The notes under the pieces are model-generated. The model saw nothing but the letters and a program-made list of their open reading frames with translations. It did no database searches and had not been told where the DNA came from. DNA of 47,496 nt from Psychromonas sp. GTDB lineage: Bacteria; Pseudomonadota; Gammaproteobacteria; Enterobacterales; Psychromonadaceae. The stretch's first letter is position 1, and each line of letters begins with the position of its first letter. The DNA lies in contig JABXKR010000157.1 of assembly GCA_013619145.1 (NCBI GenBank), forward strand, positions 1-47,496. The letters are read 5' to 3'. Position numbers and translations under genes: made by a program. Below, piece by piece: positions 1-10,538 of this stretch.

Positions 1-366
1 AACACTAATCCCAATGCACCAGTAATAGGCAATCATTCTCTTTTCTGGAGTTTCAGTTCAGGTGATCAAGTATTACAGAACTTTGCAGGTGTTCTGATTA
101 AAAGCGTACGCACTTCGGATATGGTGTTTCGTTTAGGCGGTGATGAATTTGCTATTATTCTGCAGCCAGGGGGGCAAATTTCGGTTAATATCGTGATTAA
201 CCGCTTGCATACGGAAATCAAGAACAACGCTTTTTTAAGTGAGTTAAATTTTTCCAGCAGTGTTGGTTTTAGCCATTGGGAGATGGGGCGAAGTGCTAAC
301 GAACTGTTTTCAACCGCAGATCAAAACTTATACACGAATAAAGCTTCAAGCAAAATAGAGCGTTAA
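1..366 (+). CDS. C-terminal part of a GGDEF-domain (diguanylate cyclase) protein, 5' truncated by window edge
   Basis: Frame 1 is open from base 1; contains GDQVLQNFAGVLIKSVRTSDMVFRLGGDEFAII, with an intact GGDEF motif. Confidence 0.88.
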   Translation, partial: NTNPNAPVIGNHSLFWSFSSGDQVLQNFAGVLIKSVRTSDMVFRLGGDEFAIILQPGGQISVNIVINRLHTEIKNNAFLSELNFSSSVGFSHWEMGRSANELFSTADQNLYTNKASSKIER

Positions 367-379
367 AAAATCACAGTGA

Positions 380-441
380 TTTTATACCCATGATACTTGA
401 AGATGCAGATTCCAGCATCTTGAAGAGGTTTGGGTATAAAA
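380..441. repeat. Nested inverted repeat (REP/MITE-like) between convergent genes
   Basis: Outer arms TTTTATACCCA (380-390) / TGGGTATAAAA (431-441) are perfect; inner arms AAGATGC (400-406) / GCATCTT (415-421) are perfect. Confidence 0.7.
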
Positions 442-504
442 CAGCAGTAAGCTCTACGACGGTTTTATTGCAGTAAAAAAATTGACGGAGAGGTGATAGC
501 TGCA

Positions 505-2937
505 CTACTTCAATGGCTTTAATAATTGCTTAATCGCACTCATTAAACTGGCAAACACAATCAGCATCGCCAGTATGGGCACAACAAACCACATTCCAAT
601 ATGCAAGCTAGGCTCTAACTTAAAGCCCAATTTCATTAAACTAAACACAATGCCCTCTGCAGCGACTACGGCAACAAAACCCGCAGCGATTGCCATTACA
701 CCATATTCACTCCATAACGTTTTGCTGATAAGCTTTCTACTTGCCCCTAACGTTCGATAAAGTGTGATTTCACGCTGCCGTTGCTTCAAGCTCAAGCGCA
801 ATAGTGTGAAAATCAATAATACGCCACTTATCACTCCAAGCCCGGCCAATACAGTTAACGACCAGGTTATCTGCTTCAATATGGTTTGAACTTTCCCACC
901 CATAATTCGAAAGTCCAATAAGCTCACAGTTGGGTAATCTCGCCCCAGCTGATTCAGTATGGGGATTTGCTGTTCGGCAATACGAAAACTTACAAGCCAA
1001 GTGGCAGGCAACGCCGCAATCACATCTGGCGTGAAAATAAAGTAAAAGTTAGGTTTCATACTTTGCCATTGTACTGCTCGAATCGAATTAACGACCGCAC
1101 TAAAGTTCTGACTATTAACAGAGAAACTTAAGCTGTCTCCCACTTCAATGTCAAGATCCTGCGCCACACTTTGTTCTACAGAAACAGCATTAGTTTGTGT
1201 CCATTCACCAGCACGAACCTCATTATGAATTGGCAGTCGATCTGCCCAGGTAAAGTTAATTTCACGATGCAGAACATGTACCCTTTGCTGCTCTTTAGAG
1301 AGTGAGCTTTTGAGATTCAGACCATTAATTTCCGTCAATCGACCACGAATAATCGGATAAGCTTGCGATCTTTCAATATTGTTTTTATCCAATTTTTGTA
1401 GATATTCCTGCTGCTGCGCAGGGGCAATATTGATAGCAAAGACATTCGCGGCATCTGGTGGTAATGTCTGTTGCCAATCTCCCAATAAGTCCGTACGTAC
1501 CAGCCAGATAACAGCAAGCAGCATCAATGAACCGGATAATGCAGCCAACTGCATTATGCTTCTATTCGAAGAGCGTTTAATACGACTTAGTGCAAGGGTC
1601 ATCGCAGGCTCCCATTTGGATTGACTAAGCAAATTCAGTAAACCATAACTGCTGTTCGCCAGCACTAAAAACAACAAGATTAGACCGATAAATACCATCC
1701 ACACCAAAGCATTATTTCCATAGAAAAGTAAAAAAGCCACAGCAGGCACAGCAATCAGCCACAACCCTTTTTTCGGCGAGGTCGGCACTTGATCCTGCAG
1801 CACCGCAATGGCTGACGTATCTAATAATCTAATTAACGGAATGCCTAGTGCAGGCAAACCAATCAGCAATGCGACCGAAGCTGCAAATACAAAAGGCTGC
1901 CAACCGTAACTTGGTAATTGCTCAGGTAAAATACCCGTCAGGGGTAAACGCAACAGTAGCTCTAACCCGAGGCCAAGCAATGATCCTAACAATAAAGCTG
2001 TAGCAAACATTAAAACAACTTGTCCCAATAACCATCTAAGTAACCAGCGCTTACTCGCCCCCATGCTTTTTAGCATCGCCACCGTATTTGCCCGACCGCT
2101 GGCATAATGCTGGCATGTAAGCACTAAGGTCACTGACGCCATTAATATCACCATCAAAATAGTTAACGATAAATACTGCTTAGCTTTGAGAATTAAATCC
2201 GCAGTTCTACCTTGATTATCTTCACTGATCCAACCTTGTGAAGCTTGCAGCTTATAACCGCCCTGCAGCTGATTTAATGCGTTATTTTCACCTTTAAAAA
2301 AAGTTCGATATTGAACTCGACTGCCTAATTGAATAGCACCGGTTTTATGCAAATCAGATTGATGAATAAACACACTGGGCATGGTTCTAAAAGGGTTAAA
2401 AGTCAGTTCGGGTTGCGATTCAATTTTTCCCGAAACCATTAATTCTGCATCGCCAATGGCAATCAGATCACCAATGCGCACCTCCAATAATGAAAACAGA
2501 CGGTCTGCAAGCCATAACTCTCCCGGCTGCACCGATGATCTGATCTGTGCATCCTGCCCCACTAAAATCAAATCACCGCGTAATGGATAACTACTTTCGA
2601 CAGCCTTAGCATTGACTAACTGCATCTTGTTGTCGCTAAATGCCATGGTCTGGAAGCGAGTTTGAGCAGAAAAAGTTAACCCTAGATTGCGCGCATCAGA
2701 CAGTAACAATTCGGGTATTGGATTGGCTGAACGGAAGACCAAATCGGCGGCCATCATCGAACGACCTTGAGCTGTCATCAGCTTTTCAACTCGAATAGCC
2801 AATGCCGATAACGCAACGACACAAGCAATAATCAAAATAAGCGCAGCCATCACAGGCCAAAGTTGACCTTGCCAGATCTCGCGCAAACTCCAACGCAAGA
2901 CCATTTTATTGCCTGAAGAGGTTTTTACATTTTTCAT
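505..2937 (-). CDS. ybbP: ABC transporter permease, FtsX/MacB-like, YbbP family
   Basis: 810 aa, multiple TM segments with FtsX-like domains; adjacent to ybbA and divergent from tesA as in E. coli. Confidence 0.88.
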   Translation of the reverse strand: MKNVKTSSGNKMVLRWSLREIWQGQLWPVMAALILIIACVVALSALAIRVEKLMTAQGRSMMAADLVFRSANPIPELLLSDARNLGLTFSAQTRFQTMAFSDNKMQLVNAKAVESSYPLRGDLILVGQDAQIRSSVQPGELWLADRLFSLLEVRIGDLIAIGDAELMVSGKIESQPELTFNPFRTMPSVFIHQSDLHKTGAIQLGSRVQYRTFFKGENNALNQLQGGYKLQASQGWISEDNQGRTADLILKAKQYLSLTILMVILMASVTLVLTCQHYASGRANTVAMLKSMGASKRWLLRWLLGQVVLMFATALLLGSLLGLGLELLLRLPLTGILPEQLPSYGWQPFVFAASVALLIGLPALGIPLIRLLDTSAIAVLQDQVPTSPKKGLWLIAVPAVAFLLFYGNNALVWMVFIGLILLFLVLANSSYGLLNLLSQSKWEPAMTLALSRIKRSSNRSIMQLAALSGSLMLLAVIWLVRTDLLGDWQQTLPPDAANVFAINIAPAQQQEYLQKLDKNNIERSQAYPIIRGRLTEINGLNLKSSLSKEQQRVHVLHREINFTWADRLPIHNEVRAGEWTQTNAVSVEQSVAQDLDIEVGDSLSFSVNSQNFSAVVNSIRAVQWQSMKPNFYFIFTPDVIAALPATWLVSFRIAEQQIPILNQLGRDYPTVSLLDFRIMGGKVQTILKQITWSLTVLAGLGVISGVLLIFTLLRLSLKQRQREITLYRTLGASRKLISKTLWSEYGVMAIAAGFVAVVAAEGIVFSLMKLGFKLEPSLHIGMWFVVPILAMLIVFASLMSAIKQLLKPLK

Positions 2938-3611
2938 TACAGCTCCTGCAGTTGACCTGCATGGATAGCCAGTGTGCGATCACATCGTTTAGCGAGCATT
3001 GCATCATGGGTAATCAATACTAATGTAGTGTCATGATTACGGTTCATTGCAAATAACAGTTCAATAATATTTTCTGCGGTTTTTTGATCCAGATTTCCGG
3101 TCGGTTCATCAGCAAATAATATTTTGGGCTGTGTCATAAACGCCCGCGCTAATGCCACACGTTGCTGCTCTCCACCTGATAATTGCGCAGGCAGATGCGT
3201 TTCACGCCCAGCGAGCCCCACAGACTGTAACAGCTGCTTAGCTTTGTCGATATCCTCCCCGTCTCCTCGTAAAATAGCAGGCAAGATAACGTTTTCTAAT
3301 GCTGTGAGTGATGGGATCAATAAGAAACTTTGGAAAACAAAACCAATGGATTCACTGCGTATTTTTGCCCGCTGCTCATCATCCAACTGCGACAATGGCC
3401 GACCTAACAGCTCAATCTCACCTTTGCTTGGAATATCGAGTCCTGCTAATAGTGTCATTAAGGTTGATTTACCCGCACCAGATGTGCCAATAATAGCGAC
3501 AGTCTCACATGAAAAAACTTCAAATGAGATATCATTTAAAATGGCTATCTCAGCTTCATTTGCAATGACTGATTTACTTACCGATCTTGCTTTAATAATA
3601 GGTAATGACAT
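2937..3611 (-). CDS. ybbA: ABC transporter ATP-binding protein YbbA
   Basis: 224 aa; Walker A GTSGAGKST, signature LSGGEQQR, Walker B ILFADEPTGNLD. Confidence 0.92.
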   Translation of the reverse strand: MSLPIIKARSVSKSVIANEAEIAILNDISFEVFSCETVAIIGTSGAGKSTLMTLLAGLDIPSKGEIELLGRPLSQLDDEQRAKIRSESIGFVFQSFLLIPSLTALENVILPAILRGDGEDIDKAKQLLQSVGLAGRETHLPAQLSGGEQQRVALARAFMTQPKILFADEPTGNLDQKTAENIIELLFAMNRNHDTTLVLITHDAMLAKRCDRTLAIHAGQLQEL

Positions 3612-4215
3612 GACAAAAATTTTCCCCTTGCTATTTATTCTGCTATTTTCAGCACAAGCAAACAGTGCAACGCTTGTTATTCTCGGTGACAGTTTAAGTG
3701 CGGGTTATCGCATGCCCATAGAGCAGAGCTGGCCATCTTTGTTAAGTGAGCAGCTTAACCTGCTTGATAAACCAACCACAGTGGTTAACGGCAGTATTTC
3801 AGGCGATACCACAGGCAACGGTTTAGCACGTTTACCTGCGCTACTGGCACAACATAAACCCAGCACAGTATTAATTGAATTAGGTGCAAATGATGGTTTA
3901 CGTGGTTTTTCACCAGCAGGGATCATGGCTAATATTGAACAGATGATCACCTTGATTAAGGCGCAAAATGCGCAAGTGATTTTGATGCAAATCCATGTTC
4001 CACCTAACTATGGAAAACGATACACTCAAGCCTTTAGCTCACTTTATCCTGAATTGAGTAAAAAAAGTGACGTTCCATTGATCCCCTTTTTTCTAGATCA
4101 TCTGATCCTAAAACAACAATGGCTAATGAAAGACGGCTTGCACCCAACGCCACAAGCTCAACCTTGGATTGCACAGTTTATGGCAAAAGAGTTAGCGCCA
4201 TATCTGAAAGAGTAG
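3610..4215 (+). CDS. tesA: Multifunctional acyl-CoA thioesterase I / lysophospholipase L1 (GDSL family)
   Basis: ATG at 3610 inside the longer listed ORF 3124-4215; MTKIFPLLFILLFSAQANSATLVILGDSLSAGY (signal peptide plus GDS motif), GANDGLRG, DGLHPTPQAQ. Confidence 0.92.
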   Translation: MTKIFPLLFILLFSAQANSATLVILGDSLSAGYRMPIEQSWPSLLSEQLNLLDKPTTVVNGSISGDTTGNGLARLPALLAQHKPSTVLIELGANDGLRGFSPAGIMANIEQMITLIKAQNAQVILMQIHVPPNYGKRYTQAFSSLYPELSKKSDVPLIPFFLDHLILKQQWLMKDGLHPTPQAQPWIAQFMAKELAPYLKE

Positions 4216-4464
4216 TACAGGATTTGAAAGAGTAGTACAGGACTTGAAAGAGTAGTACAGGACTTGAAAGAGTAGTACAGGACTTGAAAGAGTAGTACAG
4301 GATTTGAAAGAGTAGTACAGGACTTGAAAGAGTAGTACAGGATTCGAAAGAGTAGTACAGGATTTGAAAGAGTAGTACAGGATTTGAAAGAGTAGTACAG
4401 GACTTAAAAGAGTAGTACAGGACTTGAAAGAGTAGTACAGGATTCGAAAGAGTAGTACAGGATT
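4201..4464. repeat. Tandem array of 13 units of 20 bp (consensus GAYTTGAAAGAGTAGTACAG), entire tesA-tilS gap
   Basis: Direct reading: units at 4201, 4221 ... 4441 in perfect 20-bp register; core AAAGAGTAGTACAG invariant; first unit overlaps the tesA 3' end. Confidence 0.98.
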
Positions 4465-5827
4465 AAGCAAATGAGATGCGTAAATTACACGACGGTGCTT
4501 CACTTGCTAAAGTTTGACACTGCCATAAACCAACGGCCAATCTCAGCTCACCATTTATCAAAATAAACGGCACCAAATCACGTAACCAGGGCGGAACATG
4601 GTATTCATGTAATAATTTTTTAATACTGCGGGAGCCTGTTCGACCAATTGGCTTGCAGGTTAATTGAGCCGGCAACTGCTGGCGAAAACAGATTTCAATT
4701 TTTGAATTTTCTTGGAATTTCAGCACTTCACTTAAGTTATCTTCGCCTTCAATATGATTGAAAAATAACTTTACCCGTCCATCCGCTAAACTTATTTTTT
4801 TTTCACCTTGCCAGACAATTGACTCACAGCAGTCTGCTGCGATATCTCGATCCCTTAGCAGGTAAATATGCTGGCGGTAGCGACGGATAGAATAACCTTT
4901 AAACTGCATAACGGGTAAAGCGTCATTTTTTGCTAAGACAACATCGGTCCAAATGGTTTGTAATTGTATCGCAGACGGGTAATCCAGCTCATTTTCTTTA
5001 AACCAAAAACGTAAAACATTATTGCGACGCCCGCTGCTTATTTTTTTTAATTGCTCAAAATTTAAAGCTTGCTGATTTAAAAAACAAAACACAGCAGTGC
5101 TGAAATCCTGTGCGGCTATTTCGTCTAAAATCTGTTGCTGTTCCTGACAAATAGTTGCGGTGCGAGCCACCGATTTACTGATGCCGGGCCAACGCATTTT
5201 TAATAATGGTGAAATAGTATGACGGATGAAATTTCGATCAAAAACTTGATCGTCATTACTTTCATCTTCAATCCAATCTAATTGAAACAGAGCTGCGTAG
5301 TCCTCTAACTGTGCCCGAGAGCAGTTTAATAATGGCCGGATTAAATAACCCGACTTAAGCTTCTGCTTGTGACGGATGCCCTGCAGCCCAGTATTACCAG
5401 AGCCTCTTTTTAATGCTAACAATACCGTTTCCAGCTGATCGTCTTGATGGTGGGCAGTAACTAAATAGCTATTGGCAGATAATCTTTCTCTTAAACAGGC
5501 ATAACGTTTTTCTCTGGCAAGAGCTTCAAGGCTAGTACGGGTTTGTTTGTTTAGATGCACCCTTGAGCAGGTAAAATCAATGACTAAATTAGCGCATAAA
5601 TCATGGCAGAAATCACTCCAGCTCTGCGCATTTTTACTTAGCCCATGATTAATATGATGAGCGCTAAGGGTTAAATTCGGCTCTATTTCGCGTAATCTGG
5701 CGAAAAGATGCAACAGCACAACGGAATCTAAACCGCCACTTAAGGCGATATGATAATCAATATTGTCAGTTACAGGTGCAGATAACAGCTGCTTGGCGAA
5801 TTCTTCTAACAAATCATCTTGTCGCAT
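4463..5827 (-). CDS. tilS: tRNA(Ile)-lysidine synthetase
   Basis: 454 aa; PP-loop SGGLDSVVLLHL, HINHGLS, GRTGSRSIKKLLHEYHVPPWLRD. Confidence 0.93.
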   Translation of the reverse strand: MRQDDLLEEFAKQLLSAPVTDNIDYHIALSGGLDSVVLLHLFARLREIEPNLTLSAHHINHGLSKNAQSWSDFCHDLCANLVIDFTCSRVHLNKQTRTSLEALAREKRYACLRERLSANSYLVTAHHQDDQLETVLLALKRGSGNTGLQGIRHKQKLKSGYLIRPLLNCSRAQLEDYAALFQLDWIEDESNDDQVFDRNFIRHTISPLLKMRWPGISKSVARTATICQEQQQILDEIAAQDFSTAVFCFLNQQALNFEQLKKISSGRRNNVLRFWFKENELDYPSAIQLQTIWTDVVLAKNDALPVMQFKGYSIRRYRQHIYLLRDRDIAADCCESIVWQGEKKISLADGRVKLFFNHIEGEDNLSEVLKFQENSKIEICFRQQLPAQLTCKPIGRTGSRSIKKLLHEYHVPPWLRDLVPFILINGELRLAVGLWQCQTLASEAPSCNLRISFA

Positions 5828-5871
5828 AAAATCACAAACCTTGCGAGACTAAAGTCTCACCTCCAATAAAA

Positions 5872-8800
5872 TTAACTGACATGATCAAAGTGTAAGCTAA
5901 CATTTTCTTCACCCACGAGACGCTCCAATGAAAACAATAGATCATCAGAGGGTGTTACCGACCAAGCGCGCCCTAATGACAGCTCTGTTTGTGCTTGTTG
6001 ATTTTTATATTCGATAAAAACAGGACACAAACCACCCTTTGCCGGTTGTAAAGCCTCATTTAACTGTGTTTGAAAATCAGCGCCTATTTGCAGGAAATTT
6101 ACTTTTAAACGTAATTTTGATGCAAAGCGTTCACGCGCCTGATCAATACTCATCACTTCACGGGCATTCATTTTTAAGCCGCCGTTAAAGAAATCTTCAC
6201 TCACTTGACCTTGTAACACCACAACACTATCTGTCACCAACAGTTCTTCATATTGATCCAGCAGATCTGCAAATACAGTAATATCCATACGCGAGCTTTT
6301 ATCATCAAGGGTAATAATCCCCATACGTTTACCCGCTTTAGTAACCATTACGCGCATGCTTAAAATAAGCCCTGCGACGCGGCTGTTTTGACCGCGACGG
6401 TTAGCGATAAGATCCACCAGTTTAGTACAATGAAAAGCTCGAATATGTGACTCATACTGGTTGATAGGGTGCCCTGTTAGATATAACCCAAGCGTCTCTT
6501 TTTCACCGGCTAACCACTGTTTTTCCGGCCATTCCGGCACCGATGCAAACTTATTGGCTATCTCTTCACTGTCAGTGGTCAACACACCAAACAGATCGCT
6601 TTGTCCGAATGATTCAGCTTTTTTATGCTGCACAGCTGATTGCAGTGCATTCGGTAGCGTTTCCATTAAAGCGGCACGATGAGGCCCAAGCTTATCTAAC
6701 GCACCGGCTAAAATCAGCTTTTCTAAGATACGTTTGTTACAACGCTTAAGATCAATACGGTTACAAAAATCAAAAAGATCTTTAAACTTGCCACCCGCTT
6801 CACGCGCTTCAATAATCGCATCAACAGGGCCTTCGCCCACCCCTTTCACCGCACCAATACCGTAAACAATGCGCAGATCCGGATCAACGTTAAATTTGAA
6901 TAAACCTTCGTTGACATCAGGGGGACCAAGATCTAATCCCATACTTTGACACTCTGCCACCAAAATAACGATTTTCTCGGTATTATCCATATCCGCAGAC
7001 ATAACCGCGGCCATAAAATAGGATGGGTAGAAGGTTTTCATCCACAGCGTTTGATATGAAACGAGTGCATAAGCTGCTGAGTGTGATTTATTAAAACCGT
7101 AACCAGCGAATTTTTCTACCAAGTCGAAGATCTTCATGGCCAGTTCGCCATCAACCCCATTGGCAATCGCGCCCTCTTCAAAGGTAGCGCGCTGTTTTGC
7201 CATCTCTTCCGGCTTTTTCTTACCCATAGCACGACGTAACATATCCGCGCCACCCAGTGTATAGCCGGATAAGACCTGAGCAATCTGCATTACCTGTTCT
7301 TGGTATAAAATAATGCCGTAGGTTGGTGATAAGATCTCTTTTAATGATTCATGCTGCCAGGTTGCATCAGGGTAGGAAACTTCCTCTCGACCATGTTTAC
7401 GCTCGATAAAGTTATCTACCATGCCGGACTGCAATGGTCCGGGACGAAACAGCGCAACCAGTGCGATCATATCTTCAAAAGAGTCAGGTTGTAATCGGCG
7501 GATCAGGTCTTTCATACCGCGCGACTCTAACTGGAATACTGCCGTAGTTTCATAGCGTTTTAATAACTCAAAGCAAGCCGGCTCTGTAAGATCTATTTTT
7601 TCGATAAAAATTGGCTCTTCACCGCGCGTTTTTTTATGCGCGTTAGCCATATCAATTGCCCACTGAATAATGGTCAGTGTACGTAAACCCAAAAAGTCGA
7701 ATTTAACCAAACCCGCAGTTTCAACATCATTTTTATCAAACTGAGTAACCGGGTTTTTACCCTCATCATCACAATAAAGCGGCGCAAAATCGGTAATCGT
7801 TGTTGGTGAAATAACCACACCACCAGCATGTTTACCGGCATTACGTATTGTGCCTTCAAGTGTGCGGCACATATCAATTAAATCTCGTACCTCTTCACTA
7901 CCGTCATAACGCTCTTGTAACCTAGGCTCTTCTTCAAATGCTTTTGTAAGCGTCATGCCCGGTGTCGGCGGCACCAATTTGGAGATACCGTCAACAAAAC
8001 CATAAGGATGGCCAAGCACACGTCCGACATCACGAATAACCGCTTTGGCGGCCATAGTACCGAAAGTGATAATCTGCGAAACGGCATCACGGCCATAAAG
8101 CTCGGCAACGTGATCTATTACTTCATCACGTCTATCCATGCAGAAGTCGATATCAAAATCGGGCATAGAGACACGTTCAGGATTCAAGAATCGTTCGAAT
8201 AGTAGTTCCAATTCAAGGGGATCAAGATCGGTAATTTTTAGTGCATACGCAACCAATGATCCCGCACCACTGCCTCGACCCGGTCCAACAGGAATATAAT
8301 TATCCTTACTCCACTGGATAAACTCCATTACGATTAAGAAGTAACCCGGGAAACCCATGGTATTAATCACGTCTAATTCAATCTGCAGACGTTCATCATA
8401 GGGTTTACGGATCTCAGCAAAATCAGGTGAATTTTTATCAAAAAGAAATTCTAAACGTGCCTCTAGCCCCTTGCGGGAAACCTCACAGAAGAAATCATTA
8501 ATCGACATATCGCCAGTCGGAAAATCAGGTAGAAAATATTCGCCTAAACGTAATGTGACATTACAGCGCTTGGCAATTTCGACACTATTTTCAAGTGCTT
8601 CTGGGATATCTGAAAAGAGCTCACACATCTCCTCTGAACTGCGTAGATATTGCTCGGGACTGTAATCTTTATGACGGCGATCATCACCTAATGTATAACC
8701 CTGGTTAATACAAACACGGATTTCGTGAGCGTCATACAACTCTTGATCAGCAAAAACAACCTGGTTAGTGGCAACCACCGGCAGTTTAAATTTTTCAGCC

Positions 8801-9393
8801 CAGGCAAGCGCAAAATGCAGGTAAGTTTCTTCTCCAGCTCGATTGGTACGAATTAGTTCAAGGTAATAACGCTGCGGAAAATATTGTGTATAAAAGTCAG
8901 TAATCTGCTCAGCAAGTTCATGATTGCCTTTTAATAATGCTTTACCAAGATCCCCCTCTTTTGCGCCAGAGAGTAAAATAACACCTTGATTATGTTCAAC
9001 CAACCACGCTTGATCAATAATGGCACGGCCAGCCACATGACCACGTAAATAGGCTTTCGAAATTAACTCAGTAACGTTTTTATAACCAACATCATCCATT
9101 GCCAATGCGGTAATTCGAAATTGTTCACCTTCAAGCAGTTCACTTTGTACCCAAAAATCAGCTCCGACAATCGGTTTGATACCCGCAGCATGAGCGGCGC
9201 CGTAAAACTTAACCAAGCCGCAAAAATTGGTTTGATCGGTTATCGCCAATGCAGGCATATTCATAGCGGCTGTTTTAGCAACTAACGGTTTTACCTTAGT
9301 TAAGCCATCCACCATAGAAAAATCACTATGGACCCTTAAATGGATAAATTTTGGTTGCAGTGTCGATATTGCAGTGCTTTGTGTTTCAGACAT
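5872..9393 (-). CDS. dnaE: DNA polymerase III subunit alpha
   Basis: 1173 aa; PHP domain [55 protein letters not shown]. Confidence 0.97.
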   Translation of the reverse strand: MSETQSTAISTLQPKFIHLRVHSDFSMVDGLTKVKPLVAKTAAMNMPALAITDQTNFCGLVKFYGAAHAAGIKPIVGADFWVQSELLEGEQFRITALAMDDVGYKNVTELISKAYLRGHVAGRAIIDQAWLVEHNQGVILLSGAKEGDLGKALLKGNHELAEQITDFYTQYFPQRYYLELIRTNRAGEETYLHFALAWAEKFKLPVVATNQVVFADQELYDAHEIRVCINQGYTLGDDRRHKDYSPEQYLRSSEEMCELFSDIPEALENSVEIAKRCNVTLRLGEYFLPDFPTGDMSINDFFCEVSRKGLEARLEFLFDKNSPDFAEIRKPYDERLQIELDVINTMGFPGYFLIVMEFIQWSKDNYIPVGPGRGSGAGSLVAYALKITDLDPLELELLFERFLNPERVSMPDFDIDFCMDRRDEVIDHVAELYGRDAVSQIITFGTMAAKAVIRDVGRVLGHPYGFVDGISKLVPPTPGMTLTKAFEEEPRLQERYDGSEEVRDLIDMCRTLEGTIRNAGKHAGGVVISPTTITDFAPLYCDDEGKNPVTQFDKNDVETAGLVKFDFLGLRTLTIIQWAIDMANAHKKTRGEEPIFIEKIDLTEPACFELLKRYETTAVFQLESRGMKDLIRRLQPDSFEDMIALVALFRPGPLQSGMVDNFIERKHGREEVSYPDATWQHESLKEILSPTYGIILYQEQVMQIAQVLSGYTLGGADMLRRAMGKKKPEEMAKQRATFEEGAIANGVDGELAMKIFDLVEKFAGYGFNKSHSAAYALVSYQTLWMKTFYPSYFMAAVMSADMDNTEKIVILVAECQSMGLDLGPPDVNEGLFKFNVDPDLRIVYGIGAVKGVGEGPVDAIIEAREAGGKFKDLFDFCNRIDLKRCNKRILEKLILAGALDKLGPHRAALMETLPNALQSAVQHKKAESFGQSDLFGVLTTDSEEIANKFASVPEWPEKQWLAGEKETLGLYLTGHPINQYESHIRAFHCTKLVDLIANRRGQNSRVAGLILSMRVMVTKAGKRMGIITLDDKSSRMDITVFADLLDQYEELLVTDSVVVLQGQVSEDFFNGGLKMNAREVMSIDQARERFASKLRLKVNFLQIGADFQTQLNEALQPAKGGLCPVFIEYKNQQAQTELSLGRAWSVTPSDDLLFSLERLVGEENVSLHFDHVS

Positions 9394-9446
9394 AGGTTCT
9401 CAATTAATAATGCTGAGTGCTTTAATGCTTTGTATCAATTTACTTT

Positions 9447-9905
9447 ATAAAATGCCAAGTGCTTTTTTTACAGGTTTAAAGCTTTTGCGATGCTCAGGAA
9501 TAACGCCAAACTTCTCTATAGCTGCAAAATGCGCTAATTGATGAGGATAACCTTAGCATGCACTTAGTATATCCTTAGTAAGCATGCACAGGGCCAATAG
9601 CTCTATATATTACAGCAAACCAAGTACTTTTTTTACAGGTTTAAAGCTTTTGCGATGCTCAGAAATAACGCCAAACTTCTCTATAGCTGCAAAATGCGCT
9701 ATTGATGGGGATAACCTTAGCATGCCAAAATATAGAGAGTGGCAATAGCTCTATATATTACAACAAACCAAGTGCTTTTTTTACGGGTTTAAAGCTTTTG
9801 CGATACTCAGGAATAACGCCAAACTTCTCTAAAGCTTCAAAATGCGCTATTGATGGGGATAACTTTAGCATGCCAAAATATAGAAAGTGGCAATATCCCT
9901 ATATC
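9447..9905 (-). repeat. Three extra partial copies of the rnhB 3' end (tandem, about 148-165 bp period)
   Basis: Homologous blocks aligned on CCAAGT at 9455, 9620, 9768 and the genuine gene at 9916; the copies encode AHF(E/A)A(L/I)EKFGVI(P/S)E(Y/H)RKSFKPVKK(A/V)LG(L/I)L*. Confidence 0.95.
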
Positions 9906-10520
9906 TTACAACAAACCAAGTGCTTTTTTTACGGGTTTAAAGCTTTTGCGATACTCAGGAATAACGCCAAACTTCTCTAAAGCTTCAAAATGCGCCTTGG
10001 TAGGATAGCCTTTATGTTTAGCAAAACCATATTCCGGATAACGAATATCCAGCTCAACCATTTCACGATCGCGTGTTACTTTAGCAATTATTGATGCTGC
10101 ACTTATCTCTGCAACACGCAGATCACCTTTCACGATCGCTTCACTCGGCATATTCAATTTCGGGCAGCGATTACCATCAATAAATACAAATTCAGGCTGA
10201 ATACTTAGCTGCTCAACCGCACGTTGCATCGCCAACATGGTTGCATGCAGGATATTAAGCTGATCAATTTCATCAGGACTGGCACGACCAACTGCAATAC
10301 ACAGTGCTTTTTCCTGTATCTGCTCAAATAACGACTGCAGTTTCTTTTCAGTTAATTTTTTAGAGTCAGTTAAACCTTCAATCGGATTATTGGCATCTAA
10401 AATAACAGCTGCGGTAACAACATCCCCGACCAGTGGGCCACGGCCGACCTCATCGACACCTGCAATTACATTAAAGTCGGGATAAACAACATCGGGAAAA
10501 TCGGTTTTTAACTTGCTCAT
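9906..10520 (-). CDS. rnhB: Ribonuclease HII
   Basis: 204 aa; [46 protein letters not shown]. Confidence 0.96.
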   Translation of the reverse strand: MSKLKTDFPDVVYPDFNVIAGVDEVGRGPLVGDVVTAAVILDANNPIEGLTDSKKLTEKKLQSLFEQIQEKALCIAVGRASPDEIDQLNILHATMLAMQRAVEQLSIQPEFVFIDGNRCPKLNMPSEAIVKGDLRVAEISAASIIAKVTRDREMVELDIRYPEYGFAKHKGYPTKAHFEALEKFGVIPEYRKSFKPVKKALGLL

Positions 10521-10538
10521 ATAACTCTCTATTAACGT

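Noticed and set aside
3124-3609. N-terminal extension of the + ORF 3124..4215
   Set aside because: The tesA signal peptide starts at 3610 (MTKIFPLLFILLFSAQANSA); the upstream part is antisense to ybbA.
4201-4460. CRISPR array interpretation of the tandem repeat
   Set aside because: Units are contiguous with no spacers and no cas genes are present.
4192-4503. 103-aa minus-strand ORF made of repeated SCTTLSNPVLLFQVLYYSFK-like segments
   Set aside because: It exists only because the 20-bp repeat has no stop codon in any minus-strand frame (three units give a 20-aa repeat); it overlaps tesA and tilS ends and has no independent support as a gene.
9702-9980. 92-aa plus-strand ORF with an internal duplication
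   Set aside because: Antisense to the rnhB-tail copies; the apparent protein repeat is a by-product of the DNA duplication.
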